A DNA stretch of 18,385 nucleotides from Gammaproteobacteria bacterium. GTDB taxonomy: Bacteria > Pseudomonadota > Gammaproteobacteria > SZUA-229. Numbering within the stretch: position 1 is the first letter of the stretch; the number at the start of each line of letters is the position of its first letter. The DNA lies in the NCBI GenBank assembly GCA_016764035.1, contig JAESSQ010000043.1, positions 1 through 18,385 of the forward strand. Direction: 5' to 3'. Below are positions 1 to 7,395 of the stretch, piece after piece. The position numbers and the translations under genes were made by a program. Below the pieces are notes generated by a model. It did no database searches and had not been told where the DNA came from. It was given only the letters and a program-made list of their open reading frames with translations.

Positions 1-2
1 AT

Positions 3-416
3 CACTTAAGCACCGTAAACAAATCTTATACTTTGTTTGCCACGCATTATTTTGAAATAACCGCGCTACCCGATGAAGTTCGTGGCATCAAAAATATTCA
101 TATCGATGCTGTTGAACATGGTGAAAAAATTGTATTTCTGCATAGCGTAAAACCAGGTCCTGCCAACCAGAGTTATGGATTACAAGTTGCGCAGCTCGCC
201 GGCGTTCCTAGGCAAGTTATTAAGCTAGCAAAAAACAAGTTAGTCGAACTGGAAAACCAGGCCGTCAGCAATCATCAAGAATCAGGTCAGTTTGAAATGT
301 TCAGCGACCGTCCTCACCCCGTTATCGAAAAACTGCAGGAACTAAATATCGACGAGCTAAGTCCTAAAGCAGCACTGGACTTACTCTACGCACTAAAAAA
401 TGACACACAGAATTAA
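3..416 (+). CDS. mutS: DNA mismatch repair protein MutS, C-terminal end (5'-truncated by the window)
   Basis: This is the last 137 codons of MutS, the mismatch-recognition ATPase that starts methyl-directed repair. The reading frame is open from position 3, so the gene begins outside the window. The visible part starts inside the ABC-type ATPase domain: the FATHYFE segment matches the conserved histidine-loop region. It is followed by the family hallmark PGPANQSYGLQVAQLAGVP at about residues 51-69 of the fragment. A charged linker of about 40 residues follows, then the short C-terminal helical region ending in LLYALKNDTQN, which corresponds to the dimer/tetramer segment of E. coli MutS. The stop TAA is followed directly by an in-frame TGA. 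nadK starts 47 bases downstream on the same strand. Identification is firm; nothing can be said about the missing N-terminal domains. Confidence 0.95.
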   Translation, partial: HLSTVNKSYTLFATHYFEITALPDEVRGIKNIHIDAVEHGEKIVFLHSVKPGPANQSYGLQVAQLAGVPRQVIKLAKNKLVELENQAVSNHQESGQFEMFSDRPHPVIEKLQELNIDELSPKAALDLLYALKNDTQN

Positions 417-463
417 TGAAATAGCAGCTTTCCATTATTATTATTCAATGCTAGTGTAATCTC

Positions 464-1363
464 ATGAAAAGTGATCTGAAAAATTTAAAATTTAGCTGCA
501 TCGGCATCATCATAAAGCCACACGCATCATCTGTAAAAAGCACACTACAAACATTAATAAAATTTTTAACACAAAAAAACTGCAACATAATTCTGGACGA
601 ACAAATACCAGATAATTTAGTCAAAGGTAAGATTGAAAAGGCTAATCATGAAGAGATAGGAAAACTATGCAGTCTCGTCATTGTCGTTGGCGGTGATGGC
701 ACTATCTTAAACGCAGCGCGTTCACTGGCTCATGCGCAGGTACCCTTACTAGGTATCAATGTTGGTCGCTTAGGTTTTCTTGCCGATATTTTACCCGACG
801 ATCTTGAAGATTCTCTCAAAGAAATTTTACATGGCTCTTACCGAGAAGAGCAGCGCTTTCTGCTGGAGACACAGGTATTACGTGACAACAAGACCATCTT
901 TGAAGGCGATGCATTAAATGATGTTGTCGTACATATTCGCAATGTCGCACGCATGATGGAATTTGAAATTAAGATAAATGACTTATTTGTAAATCATCAA
1001 CGTGCGGATGGAATCGTAATCGCTACACCAACAGGCTCAACTGCTTATTCATTATCGCTAGGTGGGCCAATTTTACACGCCACCTTAGATGCCATCACGC
1101 TAGTGCCAATCTCACCACACACACTAAGTAGTCGACCACTGGTTGTTAATTCCGATTCGAAAATTGATATCCTGGTTTGTGACACAAAAGAAGGCATTGC
1201 TCAGGCCACATGCGATGGTCAACTATCCATGGACCTAAAAGTTGGTGACCACATTAAAGTACAACGCAAAGCAGACACCATTACCTTGCTTCACCCGAAA
1301 CATCATAATTATTTTGAGATCTTACGAGCAAAATTACATTGGAATAAACAAATAACTGAATAA
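464..1363 (+). CDS. nadK: NAD kinase (ATP/polyphosphate-NAD 2'-phosphotransferase)
   Basis: NadK phosphorylates NAD to NADP in the cytoplasm and is the only route to NADP in most bacteria. The 299-residue product is close to the usual length of 290-300. It shows the glycine-rich GGDG motif at residues 76-79 (VVGGDGTIL). The NE/ND motif is present as ALNDVVVH; Asp replaces the enterobacterial Glu, a variant I believe is common in the family. The conserved block TPTGSTAYSLSLGGPIL follows, then DAITLVPISPHTLSSRPLV, nearly identical to E. coli. The C-terminal LLHPKHHNYFEILRAKLHW matches the family ending. The N-terminus is about six residues longer than in E. coli, and no clear Shine-Dalgarno precedes the ATG, so the exact start is less certain than the identity. 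nadK followed by recN is a common proteobacterial order. Confidence 0.96.
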   Translation: MKSDLKNLKFSCIGIIIKPHASSVKSTLQTLIKFLTQKNCNIILDEQIPDNLVKGKIEKANHEEIGKLCSLVIVVGGDGTILNAARSLAHAQVPLLGINVGRLGFLADILPDDLEDSLKEILHGSYREEQRFLLETQVLRDNKTIFEGDALNDVVVHIRNVARMMEFEIKINDLFVNHQRADGIVIATPTGSTAYSLSLGGPILHATLDAITLVPISPHTLSSRPLVVNSDSKIDILVCDTKEGIAQATCDGQLSMDLKVGDHIKVQRKADTITLLHPKHHNYFEILRAKLHWNKQITE

Positions 1364-1396
1364 CTCCCCTGATTGAAATAACGATCAATCGACAAC

Positions 1397-3067
1397 ATGT
1401 TAAAACATTTATACATCAAAAATTTCGCCATCATCGATGAACTCGAACTGGATTTTAACGATGGCCTAACCGCCCTCACCGGAGAAACGGGTGCAGGAAA
1501 GTCTATTCTACTCGGCGCACTTAATCTGGTACTTGGCGATCGTGCAGATAATGACAGTATCAAACAAGCTTGTGACTTCGCTGAGATCGTTGCTGAGTTT
1601 GATATCCATCAACTAGATAACGTTTCTAGCTGGCTAGTCTCGCAAGAGTTAAATGCTGATGCTGAATGCATATTACGTCGCCGGATAGCAAAGGATGGAC
1701 GATCCCGCGCTTATGTAAACGGCACTCCCGTCAATCTACAGATTATCCGTGAACTGGCCGAAATGCTCATCGATATACATGGCCAGCATGAACATCAATC
1801 GATAATGAAAAGTTCTGTGCAACGTCAATTACTCGACGATTCAGCAAGCCACGCTCCTATGATACAAGCAGTAAGCAAGTTGTACATCGAATTAAAACTT
1901 GTTGAAGATCAGTTGCAACACCTTCAGCAAAGCAGCAATGAACAAAATGATCGTCTGGATCTATTACGTTTTCAGACTCAGGAGTTAGATACACTCGCAT
2001 TAGAAGACAAAGAATACCAGTCATTGAACACTCAGCATAAGCGCATGGCTAATGCTGAAAAACTACAAAGCACCATTGAACAAGCGAACTACCTGTTAAG
2101 TGAAGAAGAAAATACGAACGTACAATCTTCGATATCACGTATCATCAATTCACTCACCGACATCAGTGAATACGATGAACGTTTTTCCACAGTGTGTGAA
2201 ATGTTAATTGAAGCATTAGTTCACATCGACGAAAGTGTGTCGCTACTACAAAATTATGGCGACAACATCGAACTGGATCCATCTCAGCTAGCAACTATCG
2301 AACAACGTATTCAAAACATCATTGATCTCGCTCGCAAGCACCGTGTCGAACCGGAAATGCTATATGCCTTACATGAAAAACTGCAGAACGAACTGGATGC
2401 TATTGATCACGTTGACGAACGGCTTGACGAACTAAGTATCGAACAGAAAAAACTTGAAAAAAAATATATTCTAAGCTGTAAAAAACTTACAAGCAGCCGT
2501 CTAAAGGCAGCAAAAAAACTGAACAAAAACATTACGCAGTCAATGCAAACACTGGGCATGAACGGCGGCAAATTTGAAATTGCAATCACACCGACAGCCA
2601 AACACTCCGCTTATGGGCTTGATAAAATCGAGTTCACCGTTACCGCTAACAGCGGTCAACCATGCAAACTATTATCGCGTGTTGCTTCGGGCGGAGAATT
2701 AGCACGCATAAGCCTGGCAATTCAAATGATTATTGCCAATAACAGTAAAATCCCTTCACTGATATTTGACGAGGTAGACAGTGGTGTCGGTGGTGGTATC
2801 GCAGAAATAGTTGGTCAACATTTGCGAGCACTAGGCAACAGTAATCAGGTTCTCTGCATCACTCATCTTCCACAGGTAGCATCGCAGGCGCATACTCACT
2901 TCCGCGTTGAAAAACAAACATCGAATAAACAGACGACAAGTCAGGTTGTAACACTGGATAAGAATCAGCGACGCCAGGAAATTGCGCGCATGCTCAGCGG
3001 TGTGGAAATTACTGAGCAATCTCTAGCGCATGCAGATGAAATGATTGTACGCGCACAGGAAGTTTAA
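1397..3067 (+). CDS. recN: DNA repair protein RecN (SMC-like ATPase)
   Basis: RecN is an SMC-like ATPase that acts early in recombinational repair of double-strand breaks. The 556-residue product matches the usual length (553 in E. coli). It has a Walker A motif, GETGAGKS, at residues 29-36. The middle, roughly residues 150-370, is Gln/Glu/Lys-rich and predicted coiled coil. The ABC signature (RVASGGELARISLAIQ) and the Walker B segment (SLIFDEVDSGVGGGIA) lie in the C-terminal head, followed by the conserved QVLCITHLPQVASQAHTHF. The gene starts 33 bases after nadK and is probably co-transcribed with it. In E. coli recN is strongly SOS-induced, but no canonical LexA box (CTGT-N8-ACAG) is visible here; the only symmetry is GATTGA-N8-TCAATC at 1371-1390. 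No clear Shine-Dalgarno is seen, so the start is chosen by alignment of the N-terminal LYIKNFAIID. Confidence 0.96.
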   Translation: MLKHLYIKNFAIIDELELDFNDGLTALTGETGAGKSILLGALNLVLGDRADNDSIKQACDFAEIVAEFDIHQLDNVSSWLVSQELNADAECILRRRIAKDGRSRAYVNGTPVNLQIIRELAEMLIDIHGQHEHQSIMKSSVQRQLLDDSASHAPMIQAVSKLYIELKLVEDQLQHLQQSSNEQNDRLDLLRFQTQELDTLALEDKEYQSLNTQHKRMANAEKLQSTIEQANYLLSEEENTNVQSSISRIINSLTDISEYDERFSTVCEMLIEALVHIDESVSLLQNYGDNIELDPSQLATIEQRIQNIIDLARKHRVEPEMLYALHEKLQNELDAIDHVDERLDELSIEQKKLEKKYILSCKKLTSSRLKAAKKLNKNITQSMQTLGMNGGKFEIAITPTAKHSAYGLDKIEFTVTANSGQPCKLLSRVASGGELARISLAIQMIIANNSKIPSLIFDEVDSGVGGGIAEIVGQHLRALGNSNQVLCITHLPQVASQAHTHFRVEKQTSNKQTTSQVVTLDKNQRRQEIARMLSGVEITEQSLAHADEMIVRAQEV

Positions 3068-3265
3068 AATAATCAGATAGCCGTCGCTCCTAATAAACCG
3101 ACTGACAAAAAAGACAAATTTATTAACTACACTTATTTTTTAAATAGGCACACTACAAAATCGCACAAAAGAAAACCTTTAGTGATACTAACGAGACTCA
3201 GCGAATTACTACCCGCTAAAAACTTTATTCTATATGTATAACTTAATCAGCAATGATCAGTTATA

Positions 3266-3283
3266 CAGGGTACTTACACCCTG
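3266..3283 (-). terminator. Short stem-loop directly after the cold-shock gene (possible weak terminator)
   Basis: On the minus strand the csp stop codon is followed at once by CAGGGT-GTAAGT-ACCCTG, a perfect 6-bp stem with a 6-base loop. No U-tract follows, so it is a poor intrinsic terminator on its own. A second inverted repeat, TATAACT...AGTTATA (3237-3243 with 3259-3265), lies just beyond it. Together they could block 3' exonucleases or assist termination. This is visible pairing only; the function is inferred. Confidence 0.35.
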
Positions 3284-3284
3284 A

Positions 3285-3494
3285 CTAGCAAGGAGAGACG
3301 TCTTCCGCCTGAAAGCCTTTGTCACTTTTAACAACAGTAAACTCTACTGTCTGACCATCAGCCAATGATTTGTAACCATCACCACGTATCTGATTAAAAT
3401 GTACAAACACATCTTCGCCATCTTTTCTTTCAATAAAACCAAATCCTTTAGAATTATTAAACCACTTTACCGTACCCGTTTCACGATCTGCCAT
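3285..3494 (-). CDS. Cold-shock-domain protein, CspA family
   Basis: This is a 69-residue single cold-shock-domain protein, the usual size for bacterial Csp proteins, which bind single-stranded nucleic acids and melt RNA structure. The OB-fold motifs are intact: TGTVKWFNNSKGFGFIE contains RNP1 (KGFGFI), and DVFVHFNQI contains RNP2 (VFVHF). The start is the ATG at 3494, because GGAG lies six bases upstream and the protein then begins MADRETGTVKWF, as expected for the family. A longer upstream reading frame exists but has no support. A TATAAT box lies about 50 bases upstream, so the leader would be only about 40 bases. That is far shorter than the cold-box leader of E. coli cspA, so cold induction through a long 5' UTR is not supported. 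The C-terminal Ser-Pro-Cys ending is unusual. I cannot tell which paralogue this is. Confidence 0.93.
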   Translation of the reverse strand: MADRETGTVKWFNNSKGFGFIERKDGEDVFVHFNQIRGDGYKSLADGQTVEFTVVKSDKGFQAEDVSPC

Positions 3495-3542
3495 TACTGC
3501 TCCATCTTCATTTAATTGGAAGACCAATTGTATATCAGCACG

Positions 3543-3548
3543 ATTATA
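3543..3548 (-). promoter_or_regulatory. Probable -10 element of the cold-shock gene
   Basis: A perfect TATAAT on the minus strand lies about 50 bases upstream of the csp ATG, in a very AT-rich stretch. No good -35 hexamer sits at the right distance. The assignment therefore rests on the -10 match and its position. Confidence 0.4.
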
Positions 3549-3634
3549 GAAAACAATACAAAATTTATACTTTTTTTAAATTAGAATATTACTGTAAGTT
3601 AATGTAGTTTAAAGAAAAAAATTAAAAAATAAGC

Positions 3635-3664
3635 AAAAAAAACGCTACTAACGTAGCGTTTTTC
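3635..3664 (-). terminator. Rho-independent terminator after the lipoprotein gene
   Basis: The + strand reads AACGCTAC-TAAC-GTAGCGTT at 3641-3660, a perfect 8-bp stem with a 4-base loop. It is flanked by an A-run (3635-3640) and a short T-run. Read on the minus strand the hairpin is followed by eight T residues, the classical intrinsic terminator form. It lies about 20 bases past the stop of the lipoprotein gene ending at 3684. A-U extension lengthens the stem. It separates that gene from csp. Confidence 0.8.
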
Positions 3665-3683
3665 ATAAAACTTAAACGTAAAA

Positions 3684-4040
3684 TTATATTAAATCATTAC
3701 CTCGTATTTCTATTCTAGATATCAACTGTGACGGTTGCTCGAGATTAGAAAACAGCTCATCATAGTTTTTGTGTACCCACAATGAAAATGCTTGTTTGTC
3801 ATTTTTGCCCATTAATTCTGCAAGTGCATTTAGGTTTTCACCCTCACCTTTCGCGGCTTCTTTCTGAATTGAGGCTAAGCGTACATCAACAAATCGATTT
3901 AACGTTACATCTGGTGTAACGGTATCCAACGTACCACTGGTGCTAGAAGTAACGTCTGTTATTGTACAACCAGATAATATAAGTAAAGCAGTGAAAGTAA
4001 TGCCTGTTATAACTCGACTATCTATTCTTTTTATTTTCAT
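3684..4040 (-). CDS. Small predicted lipoprotein resembling the C-terminal half of DUF3015
   Basis: The 118-residue product has a type II signal peptide: charged MKIKR start, hydrophobic stretch, and lipobox LSGC with the lipidated Cys at residue 25. It should be anchored in the inner or outer membrane facing the periplasm; Thr-26 at the +2 position does not suggest inner-membrane retention. The mature part begins with a Ser/Thr-rich linker. The segment EAAKGEGENLNALAELMG then resembles the conserved ARGEGE-x-L-x-x-LA motif I associate with the second half of DUF3015 proteins, followed by QAFSLWVHKNYDELF. The first half of DUF3015 appears to be missing. The start is supported by GAGGA about nine bases upstream. 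The gene stands alone and has its own terminator. The function is unknown, and the DUF3015 link is from memory. Confidence 0.75.
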   Translation of the reverse strand: MKIKRIDSRVITGITFTALLILSGCTITDVTSSTSGTLDTVTPDVTLNRFVDVRLASIQKEAAKGEGENLNALAELMGKNDKQAFSLWVHKNYDELFSNLEQPSQLISRIEIRGNDLI

Positions 4041-4494
4041 ATTGAGTCCTCAATTTGACACGTTATTTATTGATGTTAGGTATAAACAAATTTAACTGTA
4101 GTAGGCAATTGTAGAATTAGCAATAAAGATATTTTGCTAGATCGAGATCTCAAACATTTTACTGCTTGTAAAATTGAACAAACTCAATTCACGCATCTTA
4201 TAACTTTTTTATACAAGCTCATACACACCATAATAAATAACTTTAATAATAATATTTAACCTATTGAATTTAAATATTATAAAGTGTTATATTGTATATT
4301 TTATTTGTTTAATTTTGAATCTTATTTATCACCTATAATGTAAAACTAAAAGATACTAATATCCAAATAACATTATTTCCACAATGACAAGTTGTAATAA
4401 TTTTTTGATGAAAAACACAGAACACCATTAAGAATTTAACAGCATAAGTACAGGTATACCCGCTAATAATGCGATACTAAAACTACGCTGATAA
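4041..4494. other. AT-rich intergenic stretch between fabH and the lipoprotein gene
   Basis: No credible gene is seen in these roughly 450 bases on either strand. The stretch is markedly richer in A and T than its surroundings. It must hold the promoter of the lipoprotein gene (read leftward) and the 3' end of the fabH transcript. Short symmetries are visible: ATTGAG-TC-CTCAAT at 4041-4054, overlapping the Shine-Dalgarno of the lipoprotein gene, and GGTATACC at 4453-4460, just past fabH. No convincing intrinsic terminator follows fabH. A + strand TATAAT at about 4335 lacks a good -35 and has no gene after it. Confidence 0.6.
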
Positions 4495-5462
4495 TCAATA
4501 TTTAATTAACGCTGAACCCCAGGTAAAACCACCACCAAAAGCTTCCAATAATAATGTTTCACCACGCTTGATTCGACCATCGCGTACTGCTACATCTAAC
4601 GCTAAAGGCACAGAGGCCGCTGATGTATTACCGTGTTTATTGACCGTAACCACAACATTATCTAACGACATTTTAAGTTTTTTCGCAGTAGCGTTGATGA
4701 TACGAATATTTGCCTGATGCGGAACCAGCCAGTCTATATCCGACTTTTCCATATTATTGTGAGCCAAAGTTTCATCAACAATACGACCTAACGTATTTAC
4801 TGCCATCTTAAACACTTCGCTTCCTTTCATCTGAATACCACCGGTGCCGTCTATAATTAGGTTGGCTGCAGTCGAAACGCCGTAATTAACATTCAGCAGG
4901 TCTTCATACTCACCATCAGCATGTAAATGGGTTGACAGGATACCGGGGGTATCACTCGCTTCAAGTATAACGGCACCTGCACCATCACCAAAAAGCACAC
5001 AGGTATTTCGATCAGTCCAGTCCACAATTCGAGATAACGTTTCAGCGCCAATAACCAACGCACACTTTGCTGAGTCAGTACGAACAAATTTATCGGCCAC
5101 ACTTAAAGCATAAACAAATCCTGTACATACGGCTTGAACATCAAATGCCGCACAGCCATGAATATCTAAACGTTTTTGTAGCAGACAAGCCGTACTTGGA
5201 AACACACGATCTGCAGTCGTCGTTGCTACAATAATTAAATCAATATCATCTTTGGTTTTTCCAGCAGCTTCCATAGCCTTAATTGCTGCTTTTTCAGCTA
5301 AATCTACCTGTATTCGCCTTCGGCAGCAATATGACGTTGTTCGATACCTGTTCGAGAACGTATCCACTCATCCGTTGTATCGACCATTGTTTCAATTTCT
5401 GCATTGGTCATTATTCTTTCAGGTAAGAAACTGCCTGTACCTGCTATTCTGGCATACGTCAT
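4495..5462 (-). CDS. fabH: 3-oxoacyl-ACP synthase III (FabH), interrupted by a one-base frameshift
   Basis: FabH condenses acetyl-CoA with malonyl-ACP to start fatty acid synthesis. The gene begins at the ATG at 5462, which overlaps the plsX stop as ATGA with GGAG upstream, and runs as MTYARIAGTGSFLPERIMTN to ...HIAAEGEY. It then hits TAG at 5306-5304. The homology resumes at once in the -1 frame with VDLAEKAAIKAMEAAGK and continues to the stop at 4495. One added base near 5309-5313 would restore a product of about 322 residues, the normal length. All catalytic residues lie in the second part and are intact: Cys in AVCTGF (about 113), His in VPHQAN, Asn in HGNTSA. No slippery heptamer is seen, so programmed shifting is unlikely. 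The good conservation on both sides points to a sequencing error or a very recent mutation. The usual followers fabD, fabG and acpP are absent. Confidence 0.9.
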
Positions 5463-6523
5463 GCGATATTCTCCGTCACAGCCTTTTCTGAACTTTCCTC
5501 TGTACTGGTAGTTAAAGTGTTCATACATTCTCGGATATGTTCAGGTACCGATTTTTCTACTTCCAGTAATGCAATTTGTATTGCATTAGCATAACTTAGC
5601 ACATCAGCACTGCCGTGACTTTTAATAACGATACCAGTGAGACCTAACATGGAGGCGCCATTGTACGTGCGAGGATCAACACGTTTTTTAAATCGTTTAA
5701 GTACAGGCATGGCAACTAACCCAGCCAGCATACTAAAGATGGAATTTTTGAATTCTTCTCGCATCAAAGTGGCTATCATTTTTGCCACGCCTTCCATTGT
5801 TTTTAAAGAAACATTACCGACAAAACCATCACAGACCACCACATCAACTTTATCGGTATTAATATCATCACCTTCTACATAACCGATATAATTAAATGAA
5901 CCATTTTGTAATAATTTATTGGCTGCCTTAACCTGTGCATTACCTTTACTGTCCTCAGAGCCAATATTTAATAACCCCACTTTTGGCTTATGCACACTAT
6001 CAACAGCTTCGGCCAAAACCGAACCCATTACTGCAAACTGAAACAGTTGCTCTGCACTACTATCGACATTCGCACCTAAATCCAACATATGTGTATGACC
6101 ACCATAAGAAGGAATCGTTGTGCAAATTGCAGGGCGTTCAATACCAGGCAGTGTTTTTAAAACAAACTTTGCAGTCGCCATTAATGCACCGGTATTCCCA
6201 GCGCTCACCACAGCCTGTGCACGACCTTGCTTAACCATGTCGATAGCTATACGCATAGAGGAATCTTTTTTCTTGCGCACAGCATGCCGAGGGTCATCAT
6301 GCATTTCTACAACTTGTGAGGCATGCTGAATCTCAAAGTGCTCATCAAGATCTATGTTTAGTGTTGTTGCACAATCACGCAGACGCGCCTCATCACCAAC
6401 AAGAATAATATGGATATCTTTATTCTTTTTAACGACATGTACTGCTGCGGGAATAACGACTTTAGGTCCAAAGTCGCCGCCCATCGCATCTAACGCAATA
6501 GTTTTCGTAGGTTTCGACGCCAT
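5459..6523 (-). CDS. plsX: Phosphate acyltransferase PlsX
   Basis: PlsX converts acyl-ACP and phosphate to acyl-phosphate, the donor used by PlsY to make lysophosphatidic acid. It links fatty acid synthesis to phospholipid synthesis at the membrane surface. The 354-residue product is the usual length. The N-terminal hallmark TIALDAMGGDFGPKVVIPAA is clear, followed by VVSAGNTGALMA, DLGANVDS, LLNIGSEDSKG and DVVVCDGFVGNV, all conserved family blocks. The last residues are a Thr/Ser/Glu-rich tail. Its TGA overlaps the fabH ATG by four bases, which suggests translational coupling. rpmF lies 49 bases upstream. No clear Shine-Dalgarno precedes the ATG at 6523, but the N-terminus aligns well. Confidence 0.96.
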   Translation of the reverse strand: MASKPTKTIALDAMGGDFGPKVVIPAAVHVVKKNKDIHIILVGDEARLRDCATTLNIDLDEHFEIQHASQVVEMHDDPRHAVRKKKDSSMRIAIDMVKQGRAQAVVSAGNTGALMATAKFVLKTLPGIERPAICTTIPSYGGHTHMLDLGANVDSSAEQLFQFAVMGSVLAEAVDSVHKPKVGLLNIGSEDSKGNAQVKAANKLLQNGSFNYIGYVEGDDINTDKVDVVVCDGFVGNVSLKTMEGVAKMIATLMREEFKNSIFSMLAGLVAMPVLKRFKKRVDPRTYNGASMLGLTGIVIKSHGSADVLSYANAIQIALLEVEKSVPEHIRECMNTLTTSTEESSEKAVTENIA

Positions 6524-6572
6524 ATTTTAGATTATCATCAATAATAAAATAACAAACTGATGAATGAAGTGA

Positions 6573-6761
6573 TTAATCTTCAAATGTGTCGCCAGTATTA
6601 ATGACTTTACGTCCTTTATAATAACCATCAGCGGTTATATGATGACGATGATGCGTTTCACCTGATGTAGCATCAACTGATAATGTTGCACCAACAAGTG
6701 CGTCATGTGAACGACGCATGCCACGTTTTGAACGTGATTTTCTACTCTTTTGAACTGCCAC
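6573..6761 (-). CDS. rpmF: 50S ribosomal protein L32
   Basis: This is the 62-residue L32 of the large ribosomal subunit. The N-terminus MAVQKSRKSRSKRGMRRSHD and the later HHRHHITADGYYKGRKVI are nearly identical to E. coli L32. The tail after KVI is five residues longer (TGDTFED region). No zinc-binding Cys pairs are present, so it is the Cys-free form. The start codon is GTG at 6761, supported by a strong Shine-Dalgarno, TAGGAG, six bases upstream. A non-ATG start in a highly expressed ribosomal gene is slightly unusual. It lies between yceD and plsX, the conserved order, and a stable hairpin precedes it. Confidence 0.97.
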   Translation of the reverse strand: MAVQKSRKSRSKRGMRRSHDALVGATLSVDATSGETHHRHHITADGYYKGRKVINTGDTFED

Positions 6762-6792
6762 GGAAATCTCCTAATCTATTATTTTCAAATAC

Positions 6793-6819
6793 TAATTAAC
6801 ACAAAAATTGCGTTAATTA
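6793..6819 (-). promoter_or_regulatory. Stable RNA hairpin between yceD and rpmF
   Basis: On the minus strand TAATTAACGCAA-TTT-TTGTGTTAATTA forms a 12-bp stem with a 3-base loop. One pair is G-U in minus-strand RNA, but would be an A-C mismatch in plus-strand RNA, which agrees with the direction of transcription. No U-tract follows, so it is not a standard terminator. It sits about 32 bases before the rpmF start codon. It could be a processing site or could tune the ratio of rpmF to yceD. The structure is seen directly; its function is inferred. Confidence 0.45.
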
Positions 6820-6871
6820 ACTTTATTGGTATTACTTAACGTATCGTTATTACTTTAAATTACTACGTAGG

Positions 6872-7378
6872 TTAATTTTTCAAACTACCCTTTAAGTTTT
6901 TCAAAGCCGCAAACGGATGCATTGCTTCTTTTTCTGCCTTCAATAACGCTTCGTGTTCGTTCATAAAATCTGAACAAGGTTTCTTATGTATGATCACCAT
7001 GGGTAAGCTTAATAACAGCTCATCTTCAATTAAATCTACAACGGACTGCTCATCACCTTCTATTAAATATGGCTCAAGTTCATCAGGTAATAAATCAAAA
7101 TCTTCTTCGCTACTAAGTAATGCAAATTTAAATTTACCGACCAAATCGGTTTTTATAGGTTGTAAACATCGTTGGCACTCTGCCATTATCGACGCAGAAA
7201 CCTCACCTTTTAAACACGAAAAACCTAAGCATCGCCCAAACTCTAGTTTTGCTGTTACAAAACCTTCACTCGAAAACATTGCCTCACTTAAACGCGCAAG
7301 CTTCGCTACCGGATAAATACCTTCGATGGTCCGGTTACGTTCAACCTGGCGCACAAAATTAATCGTCTCTTGCAACAT
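6872..7378 (-). CDS. yceD: YceD / DUF177 family protein (23S rRNA accumulation protein)
   Basis: This 168-residue member of the YceD (DUF177) family sits directly upstream of rpmF, as it does across most bacteria. YceD is linked to 23S rRNA accumulation and large-subunit biogenesis in bacteria and plastids. The hallmark CxxC is present as AECQRCLQP at about residues 67-75. It is followed by the acidic stretch SSEEDFDLLPDELEPYLI and by VVDLIEDELLLSLPMVIIH, the most conserved part of the family. The C-terminal PFAALKNLKG also matches. No Shine-Dalgarno is visible before the ATG at 7378; this start gives the expected N-terminal length. An extended -10 promoter candidate lies about 35 bases upstream. 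About 110 bases separate it from rpmF. Confidence 0.92.
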   Translation of the reverse strand: MLQETINFVRQVERNRTIEGIYPVAKLARLSEAMFSSEGFVTAKLEFGRCLGFSCLKGEVSASIMAECQRCLQPIKTDLVGKFKFALLSSEEDFDLLPDELEPYLIEGDEQSVVDLIEDELLLSLPMVIIHKKPCSDFMNEHEALLKAEKEAMHPFAALKNLKGSLKN

Positions 7379-7395
7379 AAACTTACATTTGCATC

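Noticed and set aside
1371..1390. Inverted repeat GATTGA-N8-TCAATC just before recN as a possible SOS (LexA) box
   Set aside because: It lacks the CTG/CAG core of known LexA boxes, and a 6-bp repeat with fixed spacing is expected several times by chance in a window of this size.
1309..1563. Minus-strand reading frames opposite nadK/recN and others of 60-160 codons opposite firm genes, such as 10415-10903
   Set aside because: They are antisense shadows of well-supported genes, with no ribosome sites or homology of their own.
4255..4345. Plus-strand promoter-like TTGAAT/TTATAT and TATAAT elements in the AT-rich gap
   Set aside because: Such matches are frequent in very AT-rich DNA, and no gene or RNA structure follows them.
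5304..5316. Programmed frameshifting in fabH
   Set aside because: No X-XXY-YYZ slippery heptamer, no RF2-type CUU-UGA site and no obvious downstream stem-loop; fabH is not known to be recoded.
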